This document shows positions 22,775 to 35,111 of a stretch of DNA of 64,000 nt, one piece after another. The translations under genes were made by a program, and so were the position numbers. The notes beneath the pieces are model-generated. The model was not told where the DNA came from and made no database searches. It saw nothing but the letters and a program-made list of their open reading frames with translations. Origin of the DNA: Morchella semilibera (Eukaryota; Ascomycota; Pezizomycetes; Pezizales; Morchellaceae); the NCBI GenBank assembly GCA_009192285.1, contig WBVU01000012.1, forward strand, positions 310,001 to 374,000, read 5' to 3'. The stretch's first letter is position 1, and the number at the start of each line of letters is the position of its first letter.

Positions 22775-22951
22775 GTCAGAGCCCTAGCCACACCGGCTAA
22801 AGGTCCGTTGCGAGTGAACCTGTCTTGTCAGAGCCCTAGCTACACCGATTAAAGGTCCGTTGCAAGTGAACCTGTCTTGTCAGAGCCCTAGCTACACCGT
22901 CCGTTGCAAGTGAACCTGTCTTGTCAGAGCCCTAGCCACACCGACCCGTTG
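22775..22951 (+). repeat. 52-bp minisatellite, about 3.4 copies
   Basis: Units start at 22775, 22827, 22879 and 22923 with GTCAGAGCCCTAG, and end in GTGAACCTGTCTT. The first two periods are exactly 52 bp. The third unit lacks 8 bp (44-bp spacing) and the fourth is partial. Only a few substitutions separate copies. Confidence 0.92.
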
Positions 22952-23920
22952 TTATGGTTGGTTGAAACTTGAGTGTCCAAGGCAGGACAACCTGATTTCC
23001 TGCAAACTGCCACCACCCCTGTCCGCGTGGTGATTAGTATTTCCCACGCCTTGGCGACATGAATCCCGATGTTCTGCAACGACACCAATAAAAAGGAAAA
23101 AATGGATACCAAATTGCAAGGCTACTACCGCTGCTGTATAATATGCGTCGAGTGTCGGCGAATCTTTGACCCAGTACTGACTGTCGTTCACGGGATACTG
23201 GGTACCGACAGATCCCACCAAAGAGAAACAGCCATACCCAGTGACAGTATAGTACCTTACCAGGCGCAGCAATTAACTACCCCTATAGCTTGCAGCCGCA
23301 TGATTAGGTCTGAAAGTATTCGGCAGTGTAACAAATGTTAAGGCTGGAAAGTGTCTGCCGACAAGGCAGGACGAAGCAATGAGATTTCATGATAGAAGTT
23401 CTATATCGGACGTACTACGTGTACGTGTTGATAATTACGGTGCCTCTATTTTGTTGGTACTTAAGTACTTGCAATATGTGTGTGACCATATATATGACAT
23501 CACCGCGTATTGCTAAGTTCGATCAACATCAAAGCTCCTTCCAGAAGTGGGCTATGACTTCTTATCTATTTGAAGACGGACTCGGAGGCTCGAAGAGAAT
23601 GAGGGGCCCTTATATCTATATAGCAGCCAGTATATATCCTGAAGGTCTCTACCTAATATAATGTCAAAACTAGCTAGAAGCTAATTTAAGATTACTCTAT
23701 GTTACTAAATCTTGAGGAGCCCCGTTGTAAGGTTACTCCACCTATAATCGGGTAGGTTAAGATCTAGATCATTACTTGCCAAGTTAACCACAAACACGGC
23801 ATCCCACCATTACAACACTCGTGGAGGTGGGGTAGTGATCGATTAACAGAGTTACTTACTAATTAGATTCATGTCCATGCAACTACTGTTAGGTTAATAT
23901 AACCAAGGTAACCCCAGTCC
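22952..23920. other. Spacer without supported gene
   Basis: Frames of 60-106 codons on both strands lack splice context and family signatures. I see nothing that supports a gene. Confidence 0.4.
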
Positions 23921-24160
23921 TATCCCTCAAACCGTCAGGCCAAATTCAAATACAAGGATCCTAACGCAATGTGGAAACCGTGATATCTAGAACGCCTACT
24001 AGGACAGCAACGACAGAATCCACGAATTTGGTAATTAGATTAATCTGTGATAGATTATATGTTGAACAACACACACCCAAATTCTACGTTCTGCACATCA
24101 CGATTGCCAAATTGCGTTAGGATCCTATTATTTGAATATGGGCTGACGGTTTAAGGGTTA
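23921..24160. mobile_element. MITE family E1 (TCCCT...GTCAG TIR, TA target)
   Basis: The left end reads TA-TCCCTCAAACCGTCAGGCC. The right end (complement) reads TA-ACCCTTAAACCGTCAGCCC. The inverted arms extend to about 50 bp (GGATCCTAACGCAAT). The interior is non-coding. Confidence 0.8.
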
Positions 24161-24171
24161 ATACTCTCTTA

Positions 24172-24390
24172 TATCCCTTAGACGGTCAGTCCAATTGAAA
24201 TATAAACTAACCGTATCTGTGCATTTGTGCTGTGTTGAACTCACTGAATGTTTATTCTAGCACTTGGTAACCCAGTACACGCTGGGTCACAGCCTCAATG
24301 CCAGGATAAACATGAGCGGCATTCAACACAGAACAGATACCGGGTACGGTTAGTTTTATGTTTCAACTTTGGCTGACCGTCTAAGGGATA
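24172..24390. mobile_element. MITE family E2 (TCCCTTAGACGGTCAG TIR, TA target)
   Basis: The left end reads TA-TCCCTTAGACGGTCAG and the right end is its complement, with TA at 24389-24390. The arms continue with GTTGAAACATAAAACTAACCG-type sequence and an inner inverted pair around GAACAGATAC/GTATCTGTG. Only about 11 bp separates it from the previous element. Confidence 0.85.
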
Positions 24391-24568
24391 AATTTGGCAG
24401 AATTGTAATTAGAGGCATCTAACCGTTCCAGTAATCGTGATGAATATAACGCCCAGAGCGTACAATTGGTACGTAGTCTCTGGCATGCGTGACAGTTTGT
24501 AACATTATTTCCATTCCTTGTGTTGTTGATATCACGATTACAATTTGGCCTGACCGCCAGCCAGATAA
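24387..24568 (+). mobile_element. MITE family B copy
   Basis: It aligns with 12670-12872 through TGATGAATATAACGCCCAGA and TGGCATGCGTGACAGTTTG. The TIRs are degraded (GATAAATTTGGCAG at the left, GGCCTGACCGCCAG at the right). It abuts the E2 element directly. Confidence 0.72.
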
Positions 24569-26097
24569 TACAACTATCATTTTAATTTAGGTGCTCGAGC
24601 TCTTCAAGATTATTCGAACCGCAGGCACAGATCGCGCGCGGCTAAGGCATGTGTGAATTATCAGATCGTATATACTAGTTAATGCCATCTAATCCTTTAT
24701 ACTCTATAGAACCGGTCACGAGATAGGCGGCAGATTACTCCATATTCTCGTACTACTCCGTAGTAGTTAGTATTTTTTTCAAAATATAAAGCTCTAATAA
24801 CAGATGTAGAGCCTGGTAAGTGCATGGCAGGCTAGAGTCTTGTATCTCGTACGAACCCGCTGGCCTTGTTACCAGGGGATAGGCTTGGGTATATATATCG
24901 ATCCAGATAGAAGAATTAAATTAGCATTTGAATTAGTTCAAGGTCGGCTGGGTAAGCATAGTTGTCGATACAAGTGTCTACAACCGCGCCGCTGCCCGAG
25001 AACGATAGATTAGCATCGGTTGAGACACTAGACAATTTGGGAGTTAGATATGGTAATCAAGAGTAAGCTCCTTCCGACACTGCATGGTATTGTTTAGCTG
25101 CAGGGCTAATGGTGAGTTAACAGATTAAATTTTAATTATCCAATGAAAAATGACCAGCCCGAATTATAAGGAGAGAATTAACCCATGTGTGGCACACAAC
25201 CAAAATAGAGTTGACGCACGCAAAAGCAAAGTCAAGAAAGAAAAAAAAAGCAGTTGGGGTATGCGTCTTGGCATGAGGTAAAGGTGGATGAGTTTTGGGA
25301 ATTCTTTTTCAATAGTGTGCATATTGCGCAGAGCAAACGTGTTAATTGCAACGTTTTAAAGGGCAATTTTGATTGGGCTCACCAGACTTGGAGTTTTGCC
25401 GGAAGAGCGTCGCTGACGCACCCCATCGAGCATGCGCATGTAGCTTAATTGCCGGCAAAAAGAATGACTGTTTGAGCTAGCCTCACTACTACACACCAAT
25501 AGTGGAGAGCGCTCTATGCACCAGGTACCACAAATCACAATTACGCCCATATGCAGACCCAATCCAGTTTGCCGAACCAGATTTTGGTGGTATGCAGCCC
25601 CACAGTTCGGAAACGTTATGAAACGAAAAGTAGATATTGCTGGATTGTTGCCTGCAGTTGATTAGCAGATATTCGATTGACTCGCTAGCGTTGTTGCCCT
25701 TTAGCATACCAAAAAATCAGCACTTTGAGTATTGTTCAATCAATTTTTCGAGTATCTACGGTAAATCAATTGGGTGGAAGTTCTAATGATCCCAAACGGA
25801 GGACAGCGTCTTGGCGCGAGTTCTAGACTTCTGTTGTCACGTGCCCTCCCCAGAGGACCCATCTCATGCCGTCTACGTAGGTTTTACTTTACCATATTTT
25901 GAAACTGGGCCTCACTAGAAGAACAGTACTCAATATTTTAAGCACAGATTCACGGACCTGCTCCGGACGAATACTTCGGGATCGACTGCCCCTTCTGCAT
26001 GTACTACATCTCCACTAACACGAATGGCTTTATTTTTTTAAAAAAGGAAAAAGCTTTAAGGTGTTAGTAGCGAGAGGTATGAATTCCCGAATAGGTA
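24569..26097. other. Spacer without supported gene
   Basis: Intergenic sequence. Frames at about 25,254-25,707 are short, have no family signature and overlap on opposite strands. Nothing supported. Confidence 0.4.
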
Positions 26098-26289
26098 TCC
26101 CTTGCACGGATGGGGGTTGTCAAATTCCCGACCTCCCTCTTTCAGCGAATATCAACCTAGTGTGGCAAACACTCCGAAACCCTTGTTTGGTTCCGTTGTT
26201 GCTATTTACCGTAACAAGCAACATAACCACCCTACCAAGCGGTGCACGGCCCAGGCCGCGAGCCCGACAACCCCCATCCGTGAAAGGGA
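26098..26289. mobile_element. MITE family F (TCCCTT...GGGGGTTGTC TIR, TA target)
   Basis: 25-bp TIRs start TCCCTTGCACGGATGG at the left and the complement of TCCCTTTCACGGATGG at the right, differing at one position. TA flanks both ends (26096-26097 and 26290-26291). 192 bp, non-coding. Confidence 0.85.
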
Positions 26290-27710
26290 TAAGTCAATCA
26301 CGAGTATAATTTGATGGATCTGGAAAGGCCAGTTGACTCAATTAGAGACGAAAAACCTAACCATATGTAACCATATTGCCTTACACTAGCTAGGTGCTAC
26401 ATGTAGTTATATCGGAGAGCATATCTACAAAAGGTTCCGGGAGTCTCTTTCAAGGGTGATCATGATAACAGGTCTAAGACCGAAAAACGCTAGAGAGATC
26501 TGCAGATGCTAAGAAGGAGGAGAAAAGATCCGCCAGAGAACAGCGGAGGGGTTCTAAAAAATACTCTTGTAGAATTATTGATAGGAGCGTAACCTCTTAC
26601 TAGTAAATCTCCAACTCCAAAATACGGGCAAGGCCTGGGGCGGTATGAGGGTATATACTTCTAGATGAAAGGAAGGCGAATGGAATAACTATGATAGTAG
26701 TGATAGTGCGGGCCACATACGCCCCTCATATCATGTCAGTGGTAGAAAGTTGAAGGTCGCTGATGCGCCAAACCCCAGCGGTAGAAGGTTATTAAGGTCA
26801 AGTAGAGCTATATAATAAGACGTAATGATGACATAATTACGTAATCAGTTCCTACGCCAAAAGAGCGAGTGATATACCATGACCTAAACCCCGCCACCAC
26901 CACCCCGTCTTTTAATTTTCTGAAAACCATGTGCTAACCAACCCCCACCCAAACCGACCATCTCCTCACAAAAACACAACCTCAGCCCCGGCACCGCTCT
27001 AATAATGCAGACCCCAAGCCTGTAAACTACTATCTGCTACGCTATATATCTGCAATAATGGACACACGTATTGGCCAGAACATCTCCAGTTATAACTTGG
27101 CCAGTTGATAGGCGGACAGTCGGAAGCAGGAAGTAACCAAGTACATAAAACTAAACAAGCCCAGGAACGACGCAATTTCACGCTGTTTTGATCATTTCTG
27201 TTCCCGGCCGCCCCCCACTGTCAGGTATATATATCTACATGTACATACGCCCAACTCTGCAACGATATCTCCTCCATTCCACACCTCACAACACTCCTCC
27301 CCCCCCCCCCCAAAGGACAAGCCCTCAAGCTAAAAGCGCAGAGGAAAGAAAAAACCCAAACCATCATCTAGTCGTACCATATCTTCGCTCCAGCCGCAAT
27401 TAACAGGTAAAACCCGCAAAGCCGCCATATAACATAGTGCAGTAGTAATAGTAACAATAAGAATCGAATCGAATCGAATCACGAAAGGAAAAATGGGAAA
27501 TGGGAAATGGAATAGAGGATATAGCAAGCATATCCATGATAAGATAAAAGCCTTTCATGATGCTACAAGAGTAGAAGATAGAACACCAGACCGTAAAAGA
27601 CCACGATAGTTACACTCCAGCGCAAAAAAGGCGCAAAAAGAAAGGAGAAAAAGCTAAACTATCAGAGTGCTAAAGGGGGGATGGAGAAGGAGAGAAGAAG
27701 AGAGGAAGCT
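26290..27710. other. Intergenic, 3' side of the FAP1-like gene
   Basis: No gene is supported. It contains a TACATGTA at 26398-26405 (within CTACATGTAG), another at 27236-27243, a C11 run at about 27,300-27,310, and a GAATC pentanucleotide repeat (about four units, 27,461-27,480). Confidence 0.5.
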
Positions 27711-30700
27711 CTACGCCTCCCCCACAACCTCATCATCCGCAGCCATCTCCCAATCATCCACCACCTCCTTCTCCTTCCCCTTATCCCTCTTTTGCAACAC
27801 CAACTTCCCCCTCGCCAGCCCCTCCGGTTTCCCTTCCACCCACCCTGCCCCCGCAGCAGACGACTCCCCACCTCCGCCACCTCCCAGCATCCCAAACCCA
27901 TTCCTCGTACTCACCCCAGCCACCATCAACTTCGCCGGTGGCGCCCCCCTACTCGCGGCGACCGTCGCCCACTGCCCCTGCCGTCCCACCACCTGCCCGT
28001 CCCGTCCAACCACACACAGCTCCGCACTCTCCGCGATCCCCCGCTGCGCAACCACCCTCTTCACTCTCGTTGCCACCTCCCCCAACTCCGTCTCCACCTG
28101 CTCCGCGCCCAGACTGCACGCTCTTGGCTCCAGCAATACTTCCTCATCGCCACACCATGCGATTCCGAAGCGCAGCTGGGACTCGCGCAGAACCCCCTCC
28201 AGCTCGCGCTCAAGCTCTGCCGTCAGCATGCCCACGCGGATACCGCGCAGAAGGAGTGCGTTGTATTGTGTCTTGAGCGGCTTCTTGAGCTGTTGGAGGA
28301 CGGACGCAGGCATGGTGCTTGGCAAGGCGCTGGGCTTGCTGGCGAGGTACTCAGCGATGGACTTGCGGGGCGTGGCGAGGAAGGTGCTCCCCTTTGTAAG
28401 GACTACGCTGCGATACGGCTCGGGATCCTGTGACTCTGAGTCGAGGCCGTAGTCGGTGGCAAGGGTATGTAGGAATGCGCGCTGGCTTGACTTCATTGGT
28501 GGGAAGGCAAGGCGCTTGGAGGTAGGGTTATCAGCGAATGACCGGTACTTGGTCTCGATGGCGCTGGCGAATTTCTTGTCGCGGTTGTAGAAGAAAAGGG
28601 TCTCTTCGGAGTAGGGAGGCGCGGCGGAGGCGTCGCGGTCGGGGTCGAGAGCGAGAGCGAGAGCGAGGCGGCGGCTACGGCAGGCGTCAGTACACTTGAA
28701 CTCCTTCTTGGAGCCGGTAGGGTTGGCTTTGGTGGCGCCGCATTTGATGTCTTGCTTGAGGCCGCCGCAAGGGCACTTTAGAGTGAGAATTGCGGGGCAA
28801 GGCTTGACTTCGGAGCATTGGAAGGGGGCATGGCAGGCGTCGAGGCAGGGGTGCCCGCAGACTGACTTTGGCTTTCCGCATTGCTGCTTACAGGGCTCGT
28901 CGCATTGGCCGCCCTTGTGGCAGGTCTTGTGGCAAAGGTGGGAACCGCAGGAAAGCTTCTTGCCGCACTCTGTCCCGCAAGAGACCGCATCCCTCCAGCA
29001 TGGGATCGACTTTACAGATTTCTTTCCACAGAGACAGACCTTCTCCACGAGGTACGGACACTTGGGACAATTCTCCTCATCAGGGTGACATGGATGAGAA
29101 ACCGCCGGGTGATTGCAGTCCTTGGCCCTTGTACACTGATGCTTACAGGCCGGCGGCTTAGCCCCGCAAGGAATCGGGGCAGGAGTAACTGTACGCCCGC
29201 AGTTACAGCTCAGATCCTCAAAGCTAGCCTCCAGGCAGTTTCCACACTGCCCACGATGGCACAACATAGGACAGGTATGAGTCCCACATTTCAGCAATCT
29301 CCCACAGGGCCGAGTGCAGATATGCTCCGGCTCAACCACCTCGTCGTTTGAACCGGAAGCAAGTCTCTTCTTCTTTGAAGACAGCCTCTCCAGGGCTTTC
29401 GCCTCTCCCGAACAACACTTATCACCACACTCGTGCCTGCCGCAGTTCAAAGCTGCTTTGCAGGTGCACATGCATTGCGGGGGCTCTCCTTCTTCGCCTT
29501 GATGGCAGAGACTAGACGAGGAAGTCTTCCCGCAGCGGCATGTAATAGACACAGATTGCAGGCACATGCCGCAATCTCCGTCATGACAGGTCCTTTGGCA
29601 TTGATGTCCACACTTGAGTGTCTTGTGGCAGATTTTTCCACATGTTGGAATAGGATCTTCACATGATTGCCTTGGTGTAGAGAGAAGCTCATTGATATTA
29701 GTTTTGCCACAAGAACAGAACTTGACAACATCCGGGGATAGAGCGCAATGCGCAGGAAGGACATCTTGAGCGTGACAGATTTTCCGGCAGCGATGTACAC
29801 CGCAGTCAAATGGCCTAAGGTTGTCAATATGTCAAACTAAAAATCCAATAAAAACAAAGAGAAATTTAACTTACTTGTCACAAATCCTGTCACAGTCCCA
29901 ATATCCCTCCCATTGAGTAACCCCCTCCTCCCCACCTTCAAAACTAAGCATTGCTTCCTTTCTATCACAGCACTTTATATCCTTTATACTGTCCCCGCAA
30001 TAGCACCTCAACTCCGACTCCACCTGGCAAGCCCCACACGTCCCTGGATGGCACATCTTCGGGCAAGTATGTTCGCCGCAGGGCATAAAATCGTCACACG
30101 GCTTCTGACAGCTCCAGCCCTCTTCGTAGTTAGTGTCAAGACACCTCCTCTGAGACGTCTCGCTCCCACAGTAACACTTCTTGACCGGCCCAATCGCAGT
30201 ACAACGCGGACAAGGCCCAGCATGGCACTGAAGATCACAAGCATGGGGACAGTTCTTCGGTGAAGTGCGTGCCTTACCGCATGTTTGCCCACAGCTATAA
30301 CCCGGCCCAGTCAGCTAAAAAAAAAAAAAAAAAACAGAAAACGGCCCAGAGAACGCAGTCCTACCTGTGTGGTGGGATATTCTTGGTAACCTCCGGCTGC
30401 ACCGTCTTCTCGCACCAGCAGGTGTACATATCCGGGACCTCTTCCCCCGGATTATTACAAGCAGGGCACTTCCACCTCCTCCTCGGCGGCTCCGCATTCT
30501 CATCAGAGCTCCTCGGTGGCGGCTGGTCAAGCCCCTGCTTTGCCCACTTCGTGATGCAGTGCAAATGGAATACCGCCCAGCAGCACTTGCAGTTCCAGAC
30601 CTTCGACTTCCTGTTCAGTCCACCGTAGCAAACCATACACTCATATGCCCCGCTAGAAATCTCCTTATGTATCCTTGTCCCGATATCGTCGGAATCTTTG

Positions 30701-31893
30701 ACAATGTTGGCATGAACTCTCATATTCTTGATAAGGGGTAACTTCTCACCATCCGGTTTATACAGCTCCTCCATCTGCTGCTTCCGCTTGTCCTTATTAC
30801 TGTTTGTTGCTTTTTTGTTATTCGTTTTCGGCCCCGCCGCCGCCGCCGCCGAGCCCGAAGGTTGGGGTCCGCCCCATTCAGCCTGCGGTAGCATCGACGG
30901 GTTGAATTTCGCCATGCCACGCAGATGCGGTGGGACCTTCTCCGCCGGCTCGAATGTCGCAGCGTCTGCTCTGAGCTTCCCCTTCTCCGGCTGGTCGTCT
31001 GCTGTGTCATCAGTCAATTTGCCACCAAACGTCCTGGTTGGCGGAACCACACGGGTATCCTTTGAACGCTCGCCATCCGGCGTACCGGCCCGTGGTGGGC
31101 TGGGTTTCGGCCCTTCCGGCGTTAGATTCGCACCAAACCGGCGTTGCGGCTGCTGGCGGCGCCGTTGGTTGGGCGGAGAGCCCCCGGGTGCGTCTCCGAG
31201 TGTGTGGCTTCCATGGGGCAGGAAGGCCTGTCGCTGACGGCTTTCGGCCCTGGTCTCCCGCTCTTTGCCCTTACGTCTCCCACCAGCCTGTCGAGGTCCA
31301 GTCGGCGGTTCATCGGGCCTCCCAGCCGGCCTCGGTCCACTCATTGCTCCAGGTGAAGACTGTTGCTGGTTATCAGCCGGCAATCCCTGCGCATCTCCAG
31401 CGCTCACCGCATTTCGCGCAATACCGCTGCCCTTCTGCTGCCTCGAGGCGCTCTCCTCCCTATGCGACTCCACCAGCGCCTGAACCTTTTCCACACCACT
31501 CAACTGTCTGGGCGCGGCCACACTCGAGCCACCACTTGTCGAACCCGCCCCCTCACCAGGCGCAGCCTGAGGGGCACTACTTGATACCTCCGCCTCCGAT
31601 ACCGGCGTCGCACTCCCCGACGACGCCTCCGAGTTCCTTCCTCTGCCACGTCCTCTGCCCGTCCTGTTCCGTCCCGCCCGCCCGCGGCGGTCCCCTTCTG
31701 GTTTCTGTGAACTTGTAGAACTCTCTGGTGCCCCGTCCTGGGGCTGTTGGCGTGAGGACTGTGGCGGGGGTGGTGCGGCGCCGCCGCGCCGGCCCATGTT
31801 GTAGAATGCTACTCGGCCACGGGGGCGGCCACCTCGAGATGCGCCTTGATCTTCTGAGGGAGGCAAGGGCAAGGATGGGTCGATGGTGGCCAT
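27711..31893 (-). CDS. fap1: NF-X1-type zinc-finger protein with RING and R3H domains (FAP1-like)
   Basis: Three exons (31893-30365, 30294-29875, 29814-27711) with introns of 70 and 60 bp encode 1,350 aa. Residues 1 to about 410 are disordered and Arg/Gly/Pro/Ser-rich (TGRGRGRGR). An atypical RING-type finger spans about 415-475 (YECMVCYGG, WNCKCCWAVFHLHC, WKCPAC). A long series of NF-X1 cysteine repeats follows (CGQTCGK, CGEHTCPKMCHPG, CGVHRCRKICH, CGHQCQRTCHDG, CGRHECGDKC and others) to about 930. An R3H segment (FPPMKSSQRAFLHTLATDYG) lies near 1090, with a C-terminal extension to 1350. Yeast FAP1 binds the FKBP12 prolyl isomerase and human NFX1 is a nuclear RING ubiquitin ligase and RNA-linked regulator; a nuclear role is inferred. 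The frame is open upstream of 31893, but that ATG (TTCAATGGCC) begins the family-like MATIDPSLP segment. Confidence 0.92.
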
Positions 31894-34800
31894 TGAAGTT
31901 GTGTTGGGAGTAGAAGTTGTGTTTAGTGATGGGGTGGCCAATGTGGCGGTAGTAATGAGTGGATTAGTGCTTGGTGTATTGGCCAGAGTGAGAGAGTGGA
32001 AAGAAAGAAACGAAATGTGAAAGATGGAAAAGATTATAAGAGAATAGTGGTGATAGTAGTGGTGTAGATAGGATCCCCTCTCTGCGCAGTGCGAACCAGT
32101 GGCTTGACGATTTGATTTACGCAGCGAGATGCAATGCAGTGCCTTTATAAGCAGAGCAGATGGTGAAGTTGGGGGGAGAGAGGGAGAGAAAGGGAGAAAG
32201 GGAGAAAGAGAGGGGGGGGGGGGGGTGATGTCGATGGATAGAAAGAGAGAAGAGGGACGATGCTTTGAGCAGAACAGACTCGTAGCATGTAGAGCCTGTG
32301 CTGTACCCCGTCTGTATGTAAAGTGTGTACCACCACACGGATGACTCATCTCGTATCTTATGCAGTACAGTATGCATGGGTTATGCATAGATTATACATA
32401 GATTATGCTTCTTTTAGCCCTACCCGCCTCGGCGTTTAATTCCGGCTTTAATTTTCTTTTTCTTCTTACCGCGCTATGGCTCACCCCCGCCCCACTTCCC
32501 CACTCCCCTTCACTGATTGGCTGGGATTCAAAGTCTGGTTACTAGAGCTTTGAGCTCTCCCTCAGGCGCCCGAGCAGCAGCAGTAAGAGTCATCGAGGGA
32601 CATTGCTCACACACAGCTCACTACACTCAGGTAAGTACTACATGTAGTTAACATACAATACTGCAGTGACTGCTCCCCCCATTCCAAGAGAGATTAGAGG
32701 CCGTGGAACCGAACCTGGATACCCATCGATCGGTGATAACCAACGTTCACTGCAACAGTGGTATGTTGTTACAACATTCCTTATGTATGTACGTACTACT
32801 GCATACTTCTGGGGGGCGGAGCATATTAATAGTCACTGACGTACAAGATAGGGGACTATGTATGTCTAAGAAGAAGGGGAAGGAATACCTATGCGCTTAT
32901 TGGAGCCCAGGACTAAGCTTTTCTGCGTATGTACCTACCTGGTTCTGTGTAGCCCGTCGGGTGCTCACGCGTGATTGGCACCGGTGTTTCGTTATTCCGG
33001 GGCAATCTATGGAACAGACCCCTCGGAAGCTGTGACCTGAACTTAGCTCTAGGAAAACACCGCACCTAAGCTCACCACCATGCCTTTAAACTCCAAAGTC
33101 TGGTGTGATCACCACTAGATCCTATGCCTCACAAGAACAAACATCATTTAGAGTTACGGCGGTGAAGAGGTGGTATCTATGGCAAGGGGCAATATAGGGG
33201 GGGGGGGGAGTAGAGGCAAGGCCCAAAAACTCAATCATTGCGTTTCATGGGCCGCCTCTCTGTTACAGCCAGACAGAGCATAAATCAGGTACCACTGCCA
33301 CACGAAGAGCCGTTACTATATGCCGTCGGCCGTATCCGCGCGCGACTCTACGGAACCCATGATCACTACAGCAAAAGCTTTCTATAATGGTACGCTCGGG
33401 GCCGAGGCTTTGTACCCTTATAGCGAGATTGCCCTTATATAGATCTAGAGGGTACCACACAAACAAATGAAAGCGTACCAAAGAATGGCACCCTAATAGA
33501 GAGATCACCTTACATATCTGCAAGCCGGGAGGCAGGCGTCTGATCAATGATCTACCGCTAGCTAGTTCCACCCACGTCGGTCCAAGCACGCACTCCCATA
33601 ATTAACTAATGAACCCGAGAGCCCTCCGGCCCCAACTACACCAAAACCCCGCCCAAAACACTATAGCCCGGGCCCTACTCCCGCATGCAACCCCCACACA
33701 GGGTAAGGGGGAAAGGAGAGCAACCCCGAAGGCGGTAAGCTTTTCGAACCCCGCACTGCCTGGAGGCAAACCACTGTTATCCTGTAGCATGCTAGCACCC
33801 CAGGGGGTAGACATCCTAGCCACAGGTCCTGCAAGCCATGAACAGTGCACGTACGCATTGTAGAGGACGAACACTACCAGTAGTGACGAACTGTACATGA
33901 TTAACAGGGATTGCGTGTTTATTTACATGTACTTATGGTTCCTGCTAGCTAGCGCAGCTTCAATAATCAGTTAACCGGAGATAATTTATACGTTATCTAG
34001 AGCTATAAACACAGTGATTATTGTCCTCGGGGGCGCTGCTGGCCTGGAAATATGCTTGGGCACCTACTCGCCCACCTGCCTAGATACCTGCCCGCCAGAC
34101 CTACCTGCCCAGCTGCCCGCCGCCCTTCTTACCGCCCCCCTCTTCCCACTCTGCCCGCCACCTAACTCCCATACCCACCCCGCCAGACCCGCTAACCCGA
34201 ACCCGGAAATAGCGCCGCCCCAACCAGCAACGAGTGATAATCGGTGACTAAGAGAATTATTTCCTACCCAACCACTGGATGACCCCACTCGACCATCTCG
34301 TTCCTAGTGGTATTTTGGGGTTTAGTCCTTCGGGCGGCCACGAGCCTAATTCGCTTGCTGCCCCGGAGTTCTCAATGAATGCATGTGACTCCCAGACCCC
34401 CCCCTCCCGGGCACAGAAGTGTCTGTATAAAGCCCAAAGTATATTTATGAATACTCGGAGGTATGGTACACAACTCTATACCATTGTGAAAGGGGAAGGG
34501 GGGCTGATCCGGGGGTTATTTATTGGGTTTTGTGGGGTCTTCATGGGCTCGGGGATATAGGGTTTGTGTATATCGTAGAGAAGCGCATACCCCATGCTCT
34601 ATCTATTCCCATCATTGTTTGGGATGTGAAGACCGACAGACATAGATAGATAAAATAGCAAAAGATGTTTTTTTTAATAATTATCGCAACTGTATTGTTG
34701 TTAATCTATTATACTACATGTAGTTTAGTTTAGTTGGTGGTGGTGGTTGACTCATTATGTTCATAACAATCATTGACACACGATAATCAAACCCCCACCC

Positions 34801-35111
34801 CCCAAAACCTCACCTCATCCCACCACATCATACTTCTATATAACCACCGGCACCCACCCTTCTATCTCCATCTCTACAACCCTACCCCAACCACATATCT
34901 ACCAAGCATTCATTCTTTAACCGCATCGCTATTTACCCCACAATGATATCCACTTTACCAATAAATTACACAAAAAGAAGTTTTCATCAAAAAAAGGGGG
35001 GGGGAGAAAAAAAAGGGGGAAAAAACGCCGGTCCAACCATAAAGAAAAAGATCCCCACACCCTCGCAATGCACCCAAAAGTCCTCTCCCCTACACACGCG
35101 CGCGGCTAGAT
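31894..35111. other. 3.2-kb intergenic region
   Basis: Contains the FAP1-like promoter (with a GA-rich tract and G14 run near 32,160-32,226), TACATGTA at 32639-32646, 33924-33931 and 34715-34722, and A/G homopolymer tracts at 34,988-35,025. Short frames between 32,700 and 34,560 have no family signature. No gene supported. Confidence 0.5.
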
